In this document: piece after piece, positions 9,908 to 17,242 of the stretch
How the letters are laid out: the number at the start of each line of letters is the position of its first letter
Position numbering within the stretch: the first letter of the stretch is position 1
Assembly: GCA_937136425.1 (NCBI GenBank)
Contig: CAKZON010000109.1
Coordinates: 1 to 34,685 of the forward strand
From: an uncultured Crocinitomix sp.
GTDB taxonomy: Bacteria > Bacteroidota > Bacteroidia > Flavobacteriales_D > Crocinitomicaceae
Length of the DNA stretch: 34,685 bases
Reading direction: 5' to 3'
Translations under genes and position numbers: made by a program
The notes under the pieces: model-generated
Told to the model about the DNA's origin: nothing
The model's database searches: none
Seen by the model: the letters and a program-made list of their open reading frames with translations, nothing else

Positions 9908-12588
9908 AAGTTATTTTTTAGGCGGTTTTGTTTTCGGAAAATATAGAGGAGGGCAATCGCTGCAATGCACCCAAGGCTGACGACGTAGACTAAGCTCATT
10001 CCAAATGAGTGCCAAGTACCTTGATTTGCCCATGAAATTGGTACCGTATTCATGCCTAGAACTCCAGCGAAAAATGTTGGCCCAAGAAACATAGCGGCCA
10101 TCCAAGTGAAATTTTTAGCTTCTTTAGTTTGATTCTCGTCATTAACTGTTTTTACAAAAGCATTCAGTTCACAAATCTCCGCATCTAAACTCTTCACCTC
10201 ATTTGGAATTCGCATAGTTTTTTGTAGTAGATCATACAATTCAATGCCTTGTTCTTGCGGTGTGACTTCACGGAAATAAATACGATTCACAAAAAAGATA
10301 TAACGACGATAAAGCTGATTTATATCATGTGTGATTTCCTCAATTTCTTTCTTCTTTTTTTTGCCAGAACTGAGTTCGAAAACAGCTTGCGAAAGTCGTG
10401 CTGCATCATCTGAAAATTTCAAAATAGTAGCACGTTGCAATAAACAAAGCTCCACCATTTTATAATACATGCCCTGTAAATGACGCACCAAATATTCTGG
10501 AGTTTCAGAAAAATTTGAAGTAATCATTACAAAACTATAGCGCGACACACCGTAAAGTGTTCCCCATTCAACAAATCTGGAGTAGGTTTGCTCACGAATG
10601 GCTGATGTGCGCTGAAAACGGTTAGTTTGCAACACGCCCGTATCAACGTATAAGTATTTGTACCACCAATCTGAAACTTCGTAAGTATAGGATTGGTCGA
10701 GTTCCCATTTTGCTAATTGTTTAAGGTTGCCCTTTTCACGCTGGTTGTCTTTGGGTTTATCCAATTTGGTTTTGTTTAAAGAATTCATCAAATTTGAATT
10801 CCCATACCAAGAAACCACATGCATCCGATCATCCAAAATAGGAGCAATATTTATTTTGCCTATTTGATTTTTTGTCGCAAGAAAGCCAATTGGGAAAAGT
10901 CCTTTAATAAAATGTGGTAAAAGAAAAGTGGAATTTTTATAATTTTCCGGTTCTCTAAATGCAGAAAAGTCATCATATAATAAATCATCTGATATTTGTC
11001 CCGATTTGAGATTGATTCTAGCCGGTCCTAGCCATATTGCATTTGGAATTTCATTTTCTTTTGGGCGTTTAAGGGGATCAAATAATTTTGTTTTTGAAGA
11101 TTGATCAGGCAAGCCTGTGTACACAGAATCGGAGGTCATGCCAAAAAACGGAAGCGAAATTCTTCTTCCAAAAAGATTGATTTTTAAAATATCTTCAGGA
11201 TCTGCATGTAAATGATTTCGTAAATGAAAAGATAAAACGGCTGTTCCTGTTTTGTACACGTTCAAAATAATTGTATCAATTTCCAAACTATAAGTTGCTC
11301 TTAAATCGTCCAGCTGTTGAGCGTCCACGCCTTCTTTTTCTCTTAATAAAATTTGATAGGCTGCTTTTTTGTCTCTTAACTCATATTCATAATGATGCAT
11401 GAATTTTTGTTCGGCATTGGTCTCTGTTGTCAATCTTTCATCTGAATCATAAAGCATTTTCCGGACATGATCATAGAAATAATTGTATTCGTTAAAACGA
11501 TCAAATCCACTTTGAAAATTGTCATTTTCAGATTGAAATACGGGAGAACAATGAAAATCATTTTTTTTCCAATTCCCTGTTTCATTGTTTTGACCATTAA
11601 GAAGGTCATCAAAGTCTGTCAGTCGATAAGGACCTGTATCTTCATTTCTCTTCCATTTAAACGGAAATAAAAAGATGTGATAACTGTGCATTTTTTCCTC
11701 AGAGCTGCTTTCCTTTTTCGAATCAATTTTGTCTAGTCTCCTCACCCAATCATTAAATTCTGTGATGACAAATTGGCTCAAATTAGATTTGTGATCTTCG
11801 TTCTTTTTTTCTATCGCTGAATTGATTAGCGCAACAATTTTTGGAATTTCTTGGTGCAATTCATCTTTTGTCCAGTATCCTTTTGCCAAACCAAAATAAC
11901 CCTGTTTTAAACTTCCGCCATAATAAACGCGACTAGATTCAATATCATTTTTGTAGACGTCGGTTAAAGCTTGAATATTTCCATAAAACGTTAGTGTATC
12001 TGCGTTAAAAATCAATAATTGATCAGCTTTGCCGTATAAGCGATCTGCGATTGTCGAAAAACGATCAGTTAGTGAGGAAACCAACGTCACACCGTCTAAT
12101 TTGAGCAAACGATTATCTATTGAAATTTGTGCATTTTTTTCATCTAATTCTGTTGCTCCTTGTGCTTTACGATCAGCGAATCGAATCTCAGAAATTTCTT
12201 CATCAGTGGCTTTTAAAACCTTCATAGCGGGTATGTAGCCCTGGTCGTTTGCTGCAATTAGTTGCCGTTTTCTATTCCATTCATGTGGAAAGTCGAGTAA
12301 GGTAATGACTTGCTCTATTGCCGATTGATTTTCATGGTTTTCATTGTGATGATCAATGTCAATCGAATTGTGAGGGCGATTTTCTTTTCCGGACAATTCA
12401 ATTCCAACAAAGATTTTATTGGTGTATTCAGGCAATTCAAAATAGTTGCTGTACGAGTTCCATTGGGCATTGTCCCATTTTAAACCTTGGTCATGGAAGC
12501 TGATTTTATTTGCTTCAAGAATTGATTTTATCTCAAGCATTTCAAGGTCATTACCTCCCAATAAGAATATGTAGTTTGAATTGTTCAT
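9904..12588 (-). CDS. NrN-CorA fusion: DHH-type phosphodiesterase joined to a CorA-like membrane effector
   Basis: Two proteins appear to be fused in 894 aa. Residues 1-260 look like a DHH phosphodiesterase (NrN type): IDIDHHNENHEN (DHH at 79-81), an aspartate in AANDQGYIPA (Asp115), and a glycine-rich C-terminal element VYYGGSLKQGYFGLAKG (221-237). Residues about 300-894 look like a CorA-type channel: a large cytoplasmic part, a long helix (710-820), a first membrane helix ending in the CorA signature GVLGMNTVP (GMN at 845-847), and a second membrane helix (about 862-884) with a basic tail. In B. fragilis type III-B, CorA is opened by SAM-AMP and a separate NrN degrades SAM-AMP. Here sensor, pore and predicted off-switch share one chain. 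It follows the CD-NTase by 21 nt and overlaps cmr1 by 4 nt. Confidence 0.85.
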   Translation of the reverse strand: MNNSNYIFLLGGNDLEMLEIKSILEANKISFHDQGLKWDNAQWNSYSNYFELPEYTNKIFVGIELSGKENRPHNSIDIDHHNENHENQSAIEQVITLLDFPHEWNRKRQLIAANDQGYIPAMKVLKATDEEISEIRFADRKAQGATELDEKNAQISIDNRLLKLDGVTLVSSLTDRFSTIADRLYGKADQLLIFNADTLTFYGNIQALTDVYKNDIESSRVYYGGSLKQGYFGLAKGYWTKDELHQEIPKIVALINSAIEKKNEDHKSNLSQFVITEFNDWVRRLDKIDSKKESSSEEKMHSYHIFLFPFKWKRNEDTGPYRLTDFDDLLNGQNNETGNWKKNDFHCSPVFQSENDNFQSGFDRFNEYNYFYDHVRKMLYDSDERLTTETNAEQKFMHHYEYELRDKKAAYQILLREKEGVDAQQLDDLRATYSLEIDTIILNVYKTGTAVLSFHLRNHLHADPEDILKINLFGRRISLPFFGMTSDSVYTGLPDQSSKTKLFDPLKRPKENEIPNAIWLGPARINLKSGQISDDLLYDDFSAFREPENYKNSTFLLPHFIKGLFPIGFLATKNQIGKINIAPILDDRMHVVSWYGNSNLMNSLNKTKLDKPKDNQREKGNLKQLAKWELDQSYTYEVSDWWYKYLYVDTGVLQTNRFQRTSAIREQTYSRFVEWGTLYGVSRYSFVMITSNFSETPEYLVRHLQGMYYKMVELCLLQRATILKFSDDAARLSQAVFELSSGKKKKKEIEEITHDINQLYRRYIFFVNRIYFREVTPQEQGIELYDLLQKTMRIPNEVKSLDAEICELNAFVKTVNDENQTKEAKNFTWMAAMFLGPTFFAGVLGMNTVPISWANQGTWHSFGMSLVYVVSLGCIAAIALLYIFRKQNRLKNNL

Positions 12589-12609
12589 TTTTTGGGTATA
12601 TGATTTGGA

Positions 12610-13608
12610 TTAAGTAATGAGTGGAAAATCATTTCCAAATTGTTTTCTGAGAATTTTAGTTGCGGGATTGATGTTCGAACGTTCAGCATCTGATAAAGCA
12701 TTTTTTAACTCGATTAACTTTTCCTTAAAAGCTTGGTGTTGCTTACAAGTCATTTTCACGAATAAGTCATTGCCAGGCACTACGGGTAATTTGACCGAAA
12801 TCGTATGTTCATTCCAATCGCAATTATTCATCCATCTAAATTGATCCAGTATTCGTTGGACTAGGGCTTTTAATGCTCGAATATCATCAGGATCAGAAGT
12901 TGAACTAAAAAAACCAAAAACAGAAGGCTGAAATAGGTTATAAACCAAAGCCGTAATTGCAATCCCTGTTGGTTTACCATTCCCACTATTCTTAAATTTC
13001 AGATCTTTCCAACGTTTTAAATAACGAATCACACGGCGCATTTGAGCAGATTCCTCTGCATTTGAAAAGCGGTTGTTTATTTTTGTTTTCAACTCTTCTG
13101 GGTTTGAAATTTCCCAAGCTCTATCGTTAGTGTTTGCTCCTGGCTTACCCTTTGAAATATAAGTTTGATTTCCCCAGATATCATTCCTGTTTCCGTACAG
13201 TGCCAGATCAACATGAAATGCAGGCAAGCCATTTTTTAAATATTGAACAGTTACACAAGGGTTTTTGTAAACTATTGTTCTGCCAGGTCTCTCAAGTGCT
13301 CCTTTTACCCACTTCTTTACGATTGTTGGATTAGGATAATCTTTGATGTCAATATTGAATAAAACCATTACATCAATATCGTAGTCTCCATCAATCGGTT
13401 TGATGCCTGTCGCCATTGAATAACTCCCTTGATTTCGCACATCAAAAGTAATTTTTGCTGTTCCTTCGGCTTTTGATTTTTGATCGAAATAAGTTCTCAG
13501 TTCTTTAGTTAGCATATCGCGTTTCTCTCTTAAAATTGAGTTTTCCGCATTTTCATAAAGTTTAATGGCTTCATGAAATTGAATAAATTCTTTTTGTAAA
13601 TAATTCAT
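12610..13608 (-). CDS. CD-NTase (CBASS-type cyclic nucleotide synthase)
   Basis: This is a predicted cyclic di- or oligonucleotide synthase of the cGAS/DncV-like family. The 332-aa protein has the nucleotidyltransferase core in order: an N-terminal helix, VRNQGSYSMATGIKPIDGDYDIDVMVLF with the GS motif (61-62) and metal aspartates Asp77 and Asp79, then the third aspartate in AFHVDLALY (Asp134). These are followed by the helical half with RRVIRYLKRWKD and GIAITALVY, as in OAS/CD-NTase enzymes. All catalytic residues are present. It lies 9 nt after the SAVED-zincin gene and before nrn-corA. No Cap2/Cap3 (E1/E2, JAB) or HORMA/TRIP13 genes are nearby, so as a CBASS it would be the minimal (type I) layout. 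I cannot predict which nucleotide it makes. Confidence 0.9.
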   Translation of the reverse strand: MNYLQKEFIQFHEAIKLYENAENSILREKRDMLTKELRTYFDQKSKAEGTAKITFDVRNQGSYSMATGIKPIDGDYDIDVMVLFNIDIKDYPNPTIVKKWVKGALERPGRTIVYKNPCVTVQYLKNGLPAFHVDLALYGNRNDIWGNQTYISKGKPGANTNDRAWEISNPEELKTKINNRFSNAEESAQMRRVIRYLKRWKDLKFKNSGNGKPTGIAITALVYNLFQPSVFGFFSSTSDPDDIRALKALVQRILDQFRWMNNCDWNEHTISVKLPVVPGNDLFVKMTCKQHQAFKEKLIELKNALSDAERSNINPATKILRKQFGNDFPLIT

Positions 13609-13617
13609 AGTTGTTTT

Positions 13618-15393
13618 TTAATCTTTTGGGTAAAATCTGCTGAGTTCTTCAAATACACGCTCGCTATCTTTAGATTTGATGCCTTCAATGAGGTTTTCGA
13701 TTTTAAAATTTGATGCACTAGCTTGGCGTATCACTTGGTTTTTATAGAAAATCGCCATCTCTAAATAATTTTCCTGTCGCTCATCCAAATGAAAGTAGAA
13801 CCGTCCGTTTTTTTCAAACGATCGTAAACCTGCCAATTCGATATAGGGTTTTTCTTCTAAAATTTTTAAAATGTCATCTGTCGTGTTTTCCGCTTGTTGA
13901 ATTCGGATATATTGCCAATGCCAAATAAGAAACCGGTTCAAATGCCTGACTTGAATATGTTCGAGTTGGGCCTGTTCTTCCAATTGTCCCCAAGCAGTTT
14001 CAAGGATCATTTTTATTGCTTCTAAAAAGAAGGTATTCTTCTCGGTTATATTACCATAGAAGTACTTGTTATATCCATATTCATTGAGCAGTGCATAGAC
14101 ATCAGCCTGATAGTCTGCAATTTCTAGCACTTTCGGAAAACTCTCAATATTTTCAGCCTTTCCATTCCCCAGGTCATGCTCCACATCATGAAGCACTTCG
14201 TGAAAAAAGAAAAGGCGTAATGCTTTGGTAATTTCTTCATCCGTCTCTAACCTTTTCGATAGGCTCGATAAGAAATAATCATCAATATGCCATTTACGCA
14301 TAAATCGTTTAACACCATTCTCAATAGTCTCAGTCTGCTTACGGCACGAATCTTCTTGAAGCTTTGTTTGATAGATTGGTGGTAATTCTGACCAAAGTGG
14401 TTCGTTCATTATTCCTTTATCTTTAAAATAAATAACATCTTTCGGCCATTGTCTATCGTTCGCTTCTTGTTCATTTTGCATACAAAATTCACGGATATTA
14501 CTCCTCAATTCGGTATCGGCAAGTCTTCTTAATTCATTGGCACGTGTGCGATCTACAGATTTGATAACTGCTGTATGATCCAATTTTTGTTTTACCAATA
14601 TTGCTTTCTGATATTTTGGATTACTTGTATTTTTATATTGATAGGTTTGAACAAAAGGGTGCACATTTGGTGAAATCTTTGTTCCAATTAAGAAGGCAGG
14701 ACCACATGGAATTGCTGCAAATAGATGAATGACATCAATATCGCTCTCGTTTTCTGCTAATTGATCTAGCGTCCGTTGCACTAGCTGACCAACTTCTGTC
14801 ATTTTATCGCGTGTTACAATGGCATCTTCATTTGGTTTTTTAAATGCGATATCAATTTCTGCAGCATTCGGGAGTACCTCATCCGTCGTGTGCGACATAA
14901 CCTGATGCGCTAGACTTAAACGAATGAGGACATCATTTAACCCTTTTTGATCTGTGGCTGGAAGTTTTGGTGGGAGAATAGTGCTATCACCCGCGACCTC
15001 TTCCAATTCAATTTCTTGATACCATACTTTTTCTTTATGATGCCATTGAAATACCTCTATGGTATTAAAATTGAAAAACAAATGACCAAAATCTATCCCT
15101 AAGGGAACAGGTACTAAACCAAAATAAGCAATTACATGATCCTTGTTTTTTTCAATTAGTGGAAGGATTTCTCTTCTAAATTGCTGTTTATGTTCATAAG
15201 CGAATTGTAGAAAATTAATCTCCTGCCCGTCCGCCAATCCAAAAGATTTTGAATATTTAACGCGCACTGTTTTTCGTTGAAGCGCTCTCCATTTTTCAGG
15301 TAGCGCATTGATACAATCCTGTTCATTGATCGCCGTAAACCCCTGATGAAGGATGATTATAATTCCGTTTGGTATGTTTTCCATAATTGCCAT
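13618..15393 (-). CDS. SAVED domain fused to a predicted HExxH zinc metalloprotease
   Basis: The 591-aa protein has two parts. Residues 1 to about 290 look like a complete SAVED sensor, built from two CARF-like halves: VIAYFGLVPVPLGIDFG (87-103) in the first and HLFAAIPCGPAFLIGTK...FVQTYQY (223-253) in the second. SAVED domains bind cyclic oligonucleotides in CBASS and some type III CRISPR effectors. Residues 300-591 hold a zincin-like site: FFFHEVLHDVEH (HExxH at 398-402), then EIADYQADVYALLNEYGY with a DxxAD element (427-431) that could give the third zinc ligand. Known SAVED partners include nucleases, TIR, Lon and CHAT; a zincin partner is not one I recall. It starts 1 nt after the caspase stop. 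ATG codons at residues 1 and 4 are both possible starts. Protease activity is inferred from motifs only. Confidence 0.78.
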   Translation of the reverse strand: MAIMENIPNGIIIILHQGFTAINEQDCINALPEKWRALQRKTVRVKYSKSFGLADGQEINFLQFAYEHKQQFRREILPLIEKNKDHVIAYFGLVPVPLGIDFGHLFFNFNTIEVFQWHHKEKVWYQEIELEEVAGDSTILPPKLPATDQKGLNDVLIRLSLAHQVMSHTTDEVLPNAAEIDIAFKKPNEDAIVTRDKMTEVGQLVQRTLDQLAENESDIDVIHLFAAIPCGPAFLIGTKISPNVHPFVQTYQYKNTSNPKYQKAILVKQKLDHTAVIKSVDRTRANELRRLADTELRSNIREFCMQNEQEANDRQWPKDVIYFKDKGIMNEPLWSELPPIYQTKLQEDSCRKQTETIENGVKRFMRKWHIDDYFLSSLSKRLETDEEITKALRLFFFHEVLHDVEHDLGNGKAENIESFPKVLEIADYQADVYALLNEYGYNKYFYGNITEKNTFFLEAIKMILETAWGQLEEQAQLEHIQVRHLNRFLIWHWQYIRIQQAENTTDDILKILEEKPYIELAGLRSFEKNGRFYFHLDERQENYLEMAIFYKNQVIRQASASNFKIENLIEGIKSKDSERVFEELSRFYPKD

Positions 15394-15394
15394 T

Positions 15395-16345
15395 TTAAAT
15401 TCTGTTTTGATCCAATAAATCCCAAATCAATTTTCCATAATTGCTTAGTCGACAAGTGCCCCATGCCATAGTTTCATCAAGTAAGGTTTTTGTCTTTTCA
15501 AATTGTAGTAAACCACCCTGCGAATAGGCATAGAGTAATTGGTAGGTTGCATAGTCAATGTCTAAATCAGCAGATTTTTTATTAAGAATTTCAGGATTGA
15601 CATGGACAACGGTTTCCTTTTCTTTGAATAATGGTTCTTTACAGAGTAATCGTAACTTGCCATCTTCCAATAAGGCATTTGACTTTCTAATTGGACTATT
15701 TTGAGTTACCGTAGATTTAAAAACAGGTCTTTGCTGAAAAGGGGATAAAAGTTGCTCGGCTTGTCGGTACAAGCTGGCAGCTGTTATTTCACCACGAATA
15801 TCTGCCGCCGCACCGTTTAAACCATTTTCAATAATGGAGGTAAACAGCCCTCTTTGATCATTTGTCTCTACTGAAAGATCGTCTCTTGTTGTAGCAGCAA
15901 GTAAAGTAACCCCTTGCCTGAGTATTGAATGATCACTTTTGATGTCGGCCACGTTAAACATTTCCCCTGCAAAACAGCAATCAAAAATGAGCGTAATTTC
16001 TGGAGTTTTACACCTGTTGATTTGCTCACTAATCCAGCTCATTTCAATCCCCACATCTTGAGAATAGGCATCAATACCGCATAAATAGCCTACACCATTA
16101 AATTTAATGCCGTGCCCCGCAAAATAGATGACAAAATGATCACATTTTCGGCTGAAATATTTGCTGAGTTGCTCTTTAATCGTCGCATTAGTGATATTGC
16201 GTTCTAAGCATATATCAAAGTTGGGCGAATCATCTGCATTTTTCTTAAGCAATTGTGCTATGGCATTGGCATCATTTACCGCACCTCTTAATTTAGAAGT
16301 GAATTTATAATTATCGTTCCCGATTATAAGTGCTTTTTTTTCCAT
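15395..16345 (-). CDS. Caspase-like (peptidase C14) cysteine protease
   Basis: The 316-aa protein has a clear bacterial caspase p20-type fold. The N-terminal strand KKALIIGNDNY is followed by LRGAVNDANAIAQLL, the catalytic histidine in YFAGHG (His78) and the catalytic cysteine in IFDCCFAGE (Cys124). The next strands (VTLLAATTRDDLSVE, GLFTSIIENGL) fit the family. Residues about 220-316 form a separate C-terminal region ending MAWGTCRLSNYGKLIWDLL that I do not recognise; it may be a partner-binding domain. There is no signal peptide, so it is cytoplasmic. It is the first gene of the operon, upstream of the SAVED-zincin. By analogy with the SAVED-CHAT/PCaspase cascade of a type III-B system, it may be activated by cleavage and then cut cell proteins, but no cleavage target is visible here. 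Confidence 0.9.
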   Translation of the reverse strand: MEKKALIIGNDNYKFTSKLRGAVNDANAIAQLLKKNADDSPNFDICLERNITNATIKEQLSKYFSRKCDHFVIYFAGHGIKFNGVGYLCGIDAYSQDVGIEMSWISEQINRCKTPEITLIFDCCFAGEMFNVADIKSDHSILRQGVTLLAATTRDDLSVETNDQRGLFTSIIENGLNGAAADIRGEITAASLYRQAEQLLSPFQQRPVFKSTVTQNSPIRKSNALLEDGKLRLLCKEPLFKEKETVVHVNPEILNKKSADLDIDYATYQLLYAYSQGGLLQFEKTKTLLDETMAWGTCRLSNYGKLIWDLLDQNRI

Positions 16346-16510
16346 ATTATCACCTGTTAATTCTCTTTTGTCTTACAATTATAATGTATTGTAACACGTT
16401 AAAAAAGACGTTGTAACAGATGTGTGGATATCGGTTTTTTAGTGTTTTTTTTTTGTGGTATTCCTTAAAAAAAATCGCGCCTCACTCTGGTTGCAGAAGA
16501 AAACATAACT
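16346..16510 (-). promoter_or_regulatory. Probable promoter region of the caspase-CBASS-Cmr operon
   Basis: This is the only gap of size upstream of the eleven-gene operon, and a terminator closes off the upstream unit just beyond it. Reading on the minus strand it holds two copies of TGTTACAA (plus-strand TTGTAACA at 16389-16396 and 16411-16418) whose starts are 22 nt apart, about two helical turns. The downstream copy is followed by TATAATTG, a 7/8 match to the Bacteroidota -7 motif TAnnTTTG. The repeats could bind a dimeric regulator. The exact transcription start is not established. Confidence 0.5.
16389..16418. repeat. Pair of TTGTAACA direct repeats, 22-nt period
   Basis: TTGTAACA occurs at 16389-16396 and 16411-16418. 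ACGT also flanks the intervening A/T tract on both sides, giving partial dyad symmetry. The placement just upstream of the likely -7 element suggests an operator or activator site for the defence operon. Confidence 0.5.
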
Positions 16511-16543
16511 AAAAAAAATACAGCTCAAATTTTTGAACTGTAT
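16511..16543 (-). terminator. Rho-independent terminator after the response regulator
   Basis: On the minus strand ATACAGTTCAAA pairs with TTTGAGCTGTAT (one G-U) around a 2-base loop and is followed by eight T. It lies 25 bases past the response regulator stop and ends the two-component transcript before the caspase operon, so the two are likely separate transcription units. Confidence 0.85.
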
Positions 16544-16567
16544 CTGTCATTAGTGATAATTAGTAAT

Positions 16568-17242
16568 TTATTCGAGCTCTTTTTGAAATCCATTTTCAAC
16601 AGCAAATCGAACAAGTCCCATGGCACTTTTTGAATTAGTTTTTGCCATTAAGTTTTTCTTCCAGGTTTCAATCGTACTGATAGATTTATGCATTTTATCG
16701 GCTATTTCCTTTGCTGTTAAATCCAGGGTCAACCAACCCAATAATTCAGCCTCATGCTCTCGGATAGATTTTAAAATTTGCTCTTTCTTTTGTCTTATTT
16801 TGGCATCATCATTTGGAATAAGTCCTCTTGCTGCAATTTGGGCAACATCATCCGGAATATACTCTTTTCCATCTCGAATTTCCTGTAAGGCCTTTACCAC
16901 ATATTGTGCCCCCTTATTTTTAAGGATATAACCGCGTGCTCCTTTTCGCAGCATATCTTGAATGTGTTTTAAATCATCTCGCATGGTTAGCACCAATACC
17001 TTTAAATTAGGATAATCTTCGTTGACACGATCAAGTACTTCTATTCCGTCCATTATAGGCATACTGATATCCAAAATGAGAATATCGACCTCCAATTCTT
17101 TCAATCGATTTAGCGTTTTTTTGCCATCCTCGGCAAAACCAACCAATTCAAATTCGTCAGATTGCGCATTTATTTGACTCACTAAGGCGTCAATTACAAT
17201 TTTATGATCATCTGCTATAAATAAGCGTGTCTTAGTTTTCAT
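16568..17242 (-). CDS. NarL/LuxR-family response regulator
   Basis: This is a DNA-binding response regulator of 224 aa. The receiver domain is residues 1-120: FIADDHKIVIDAL with the acidic pair, the phosphoacceptor Asp58 in LILDISMPIMDG, the Thr/Ser switch region VLVLTMRDD and the conserved lysine in GYILKNKG. The C-terminal LuxR-type helix-turn-helix covers about 155-215 (LTAKEIADKMHKSISTIETWKKNLMAKTNSKSAMGLVRFA). It overlaps the sensor kinase gene by 11 nt, so the two form a pair. Its target genes cannot be told from the sequence; the terminator downstream argues against simple co-transcription with the defence operon. Confidence 0.95.
   Translation of the reverse strand: MKTKTRLFIADDHKIVIDALVSQINAQSDEFELVGFAEDGKKTLNRLKELEVDILILDISMPIMDGIEVLDRVNEDYPNLKVLVLTMRDDLKHIQDMLRKGARGYILKNKGAQYVVKALQEIRDGKEYIPDDVAQIAARGLIPNDDAKIRQKKEQILKSIREHEAELLGWLTLDLTAKEIADKMHKSISTIETWKKNLMAKTNSKSAMGLVRFAVENGFQKELE

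Noticed and set aside
12610..13608. CD-NTase as part of a type II or III CBASS
   Set aside because: No E1/E2, JAB, HORMA or TRIP13-like gene is present on either side.
13618..15393. Reading the SAVED fusion as a SAVED-CHAT protease
   Set aside because: No CHAT-type His-Gly and Cys motifs are found in the C-terminal half; the visible motif is HExxH with DxxAD.
16620..16931. 103-aa plus-strand open frame
   Set aside because: It is antisense to the receiver and helix-turn-helix coding region of the response regulator.
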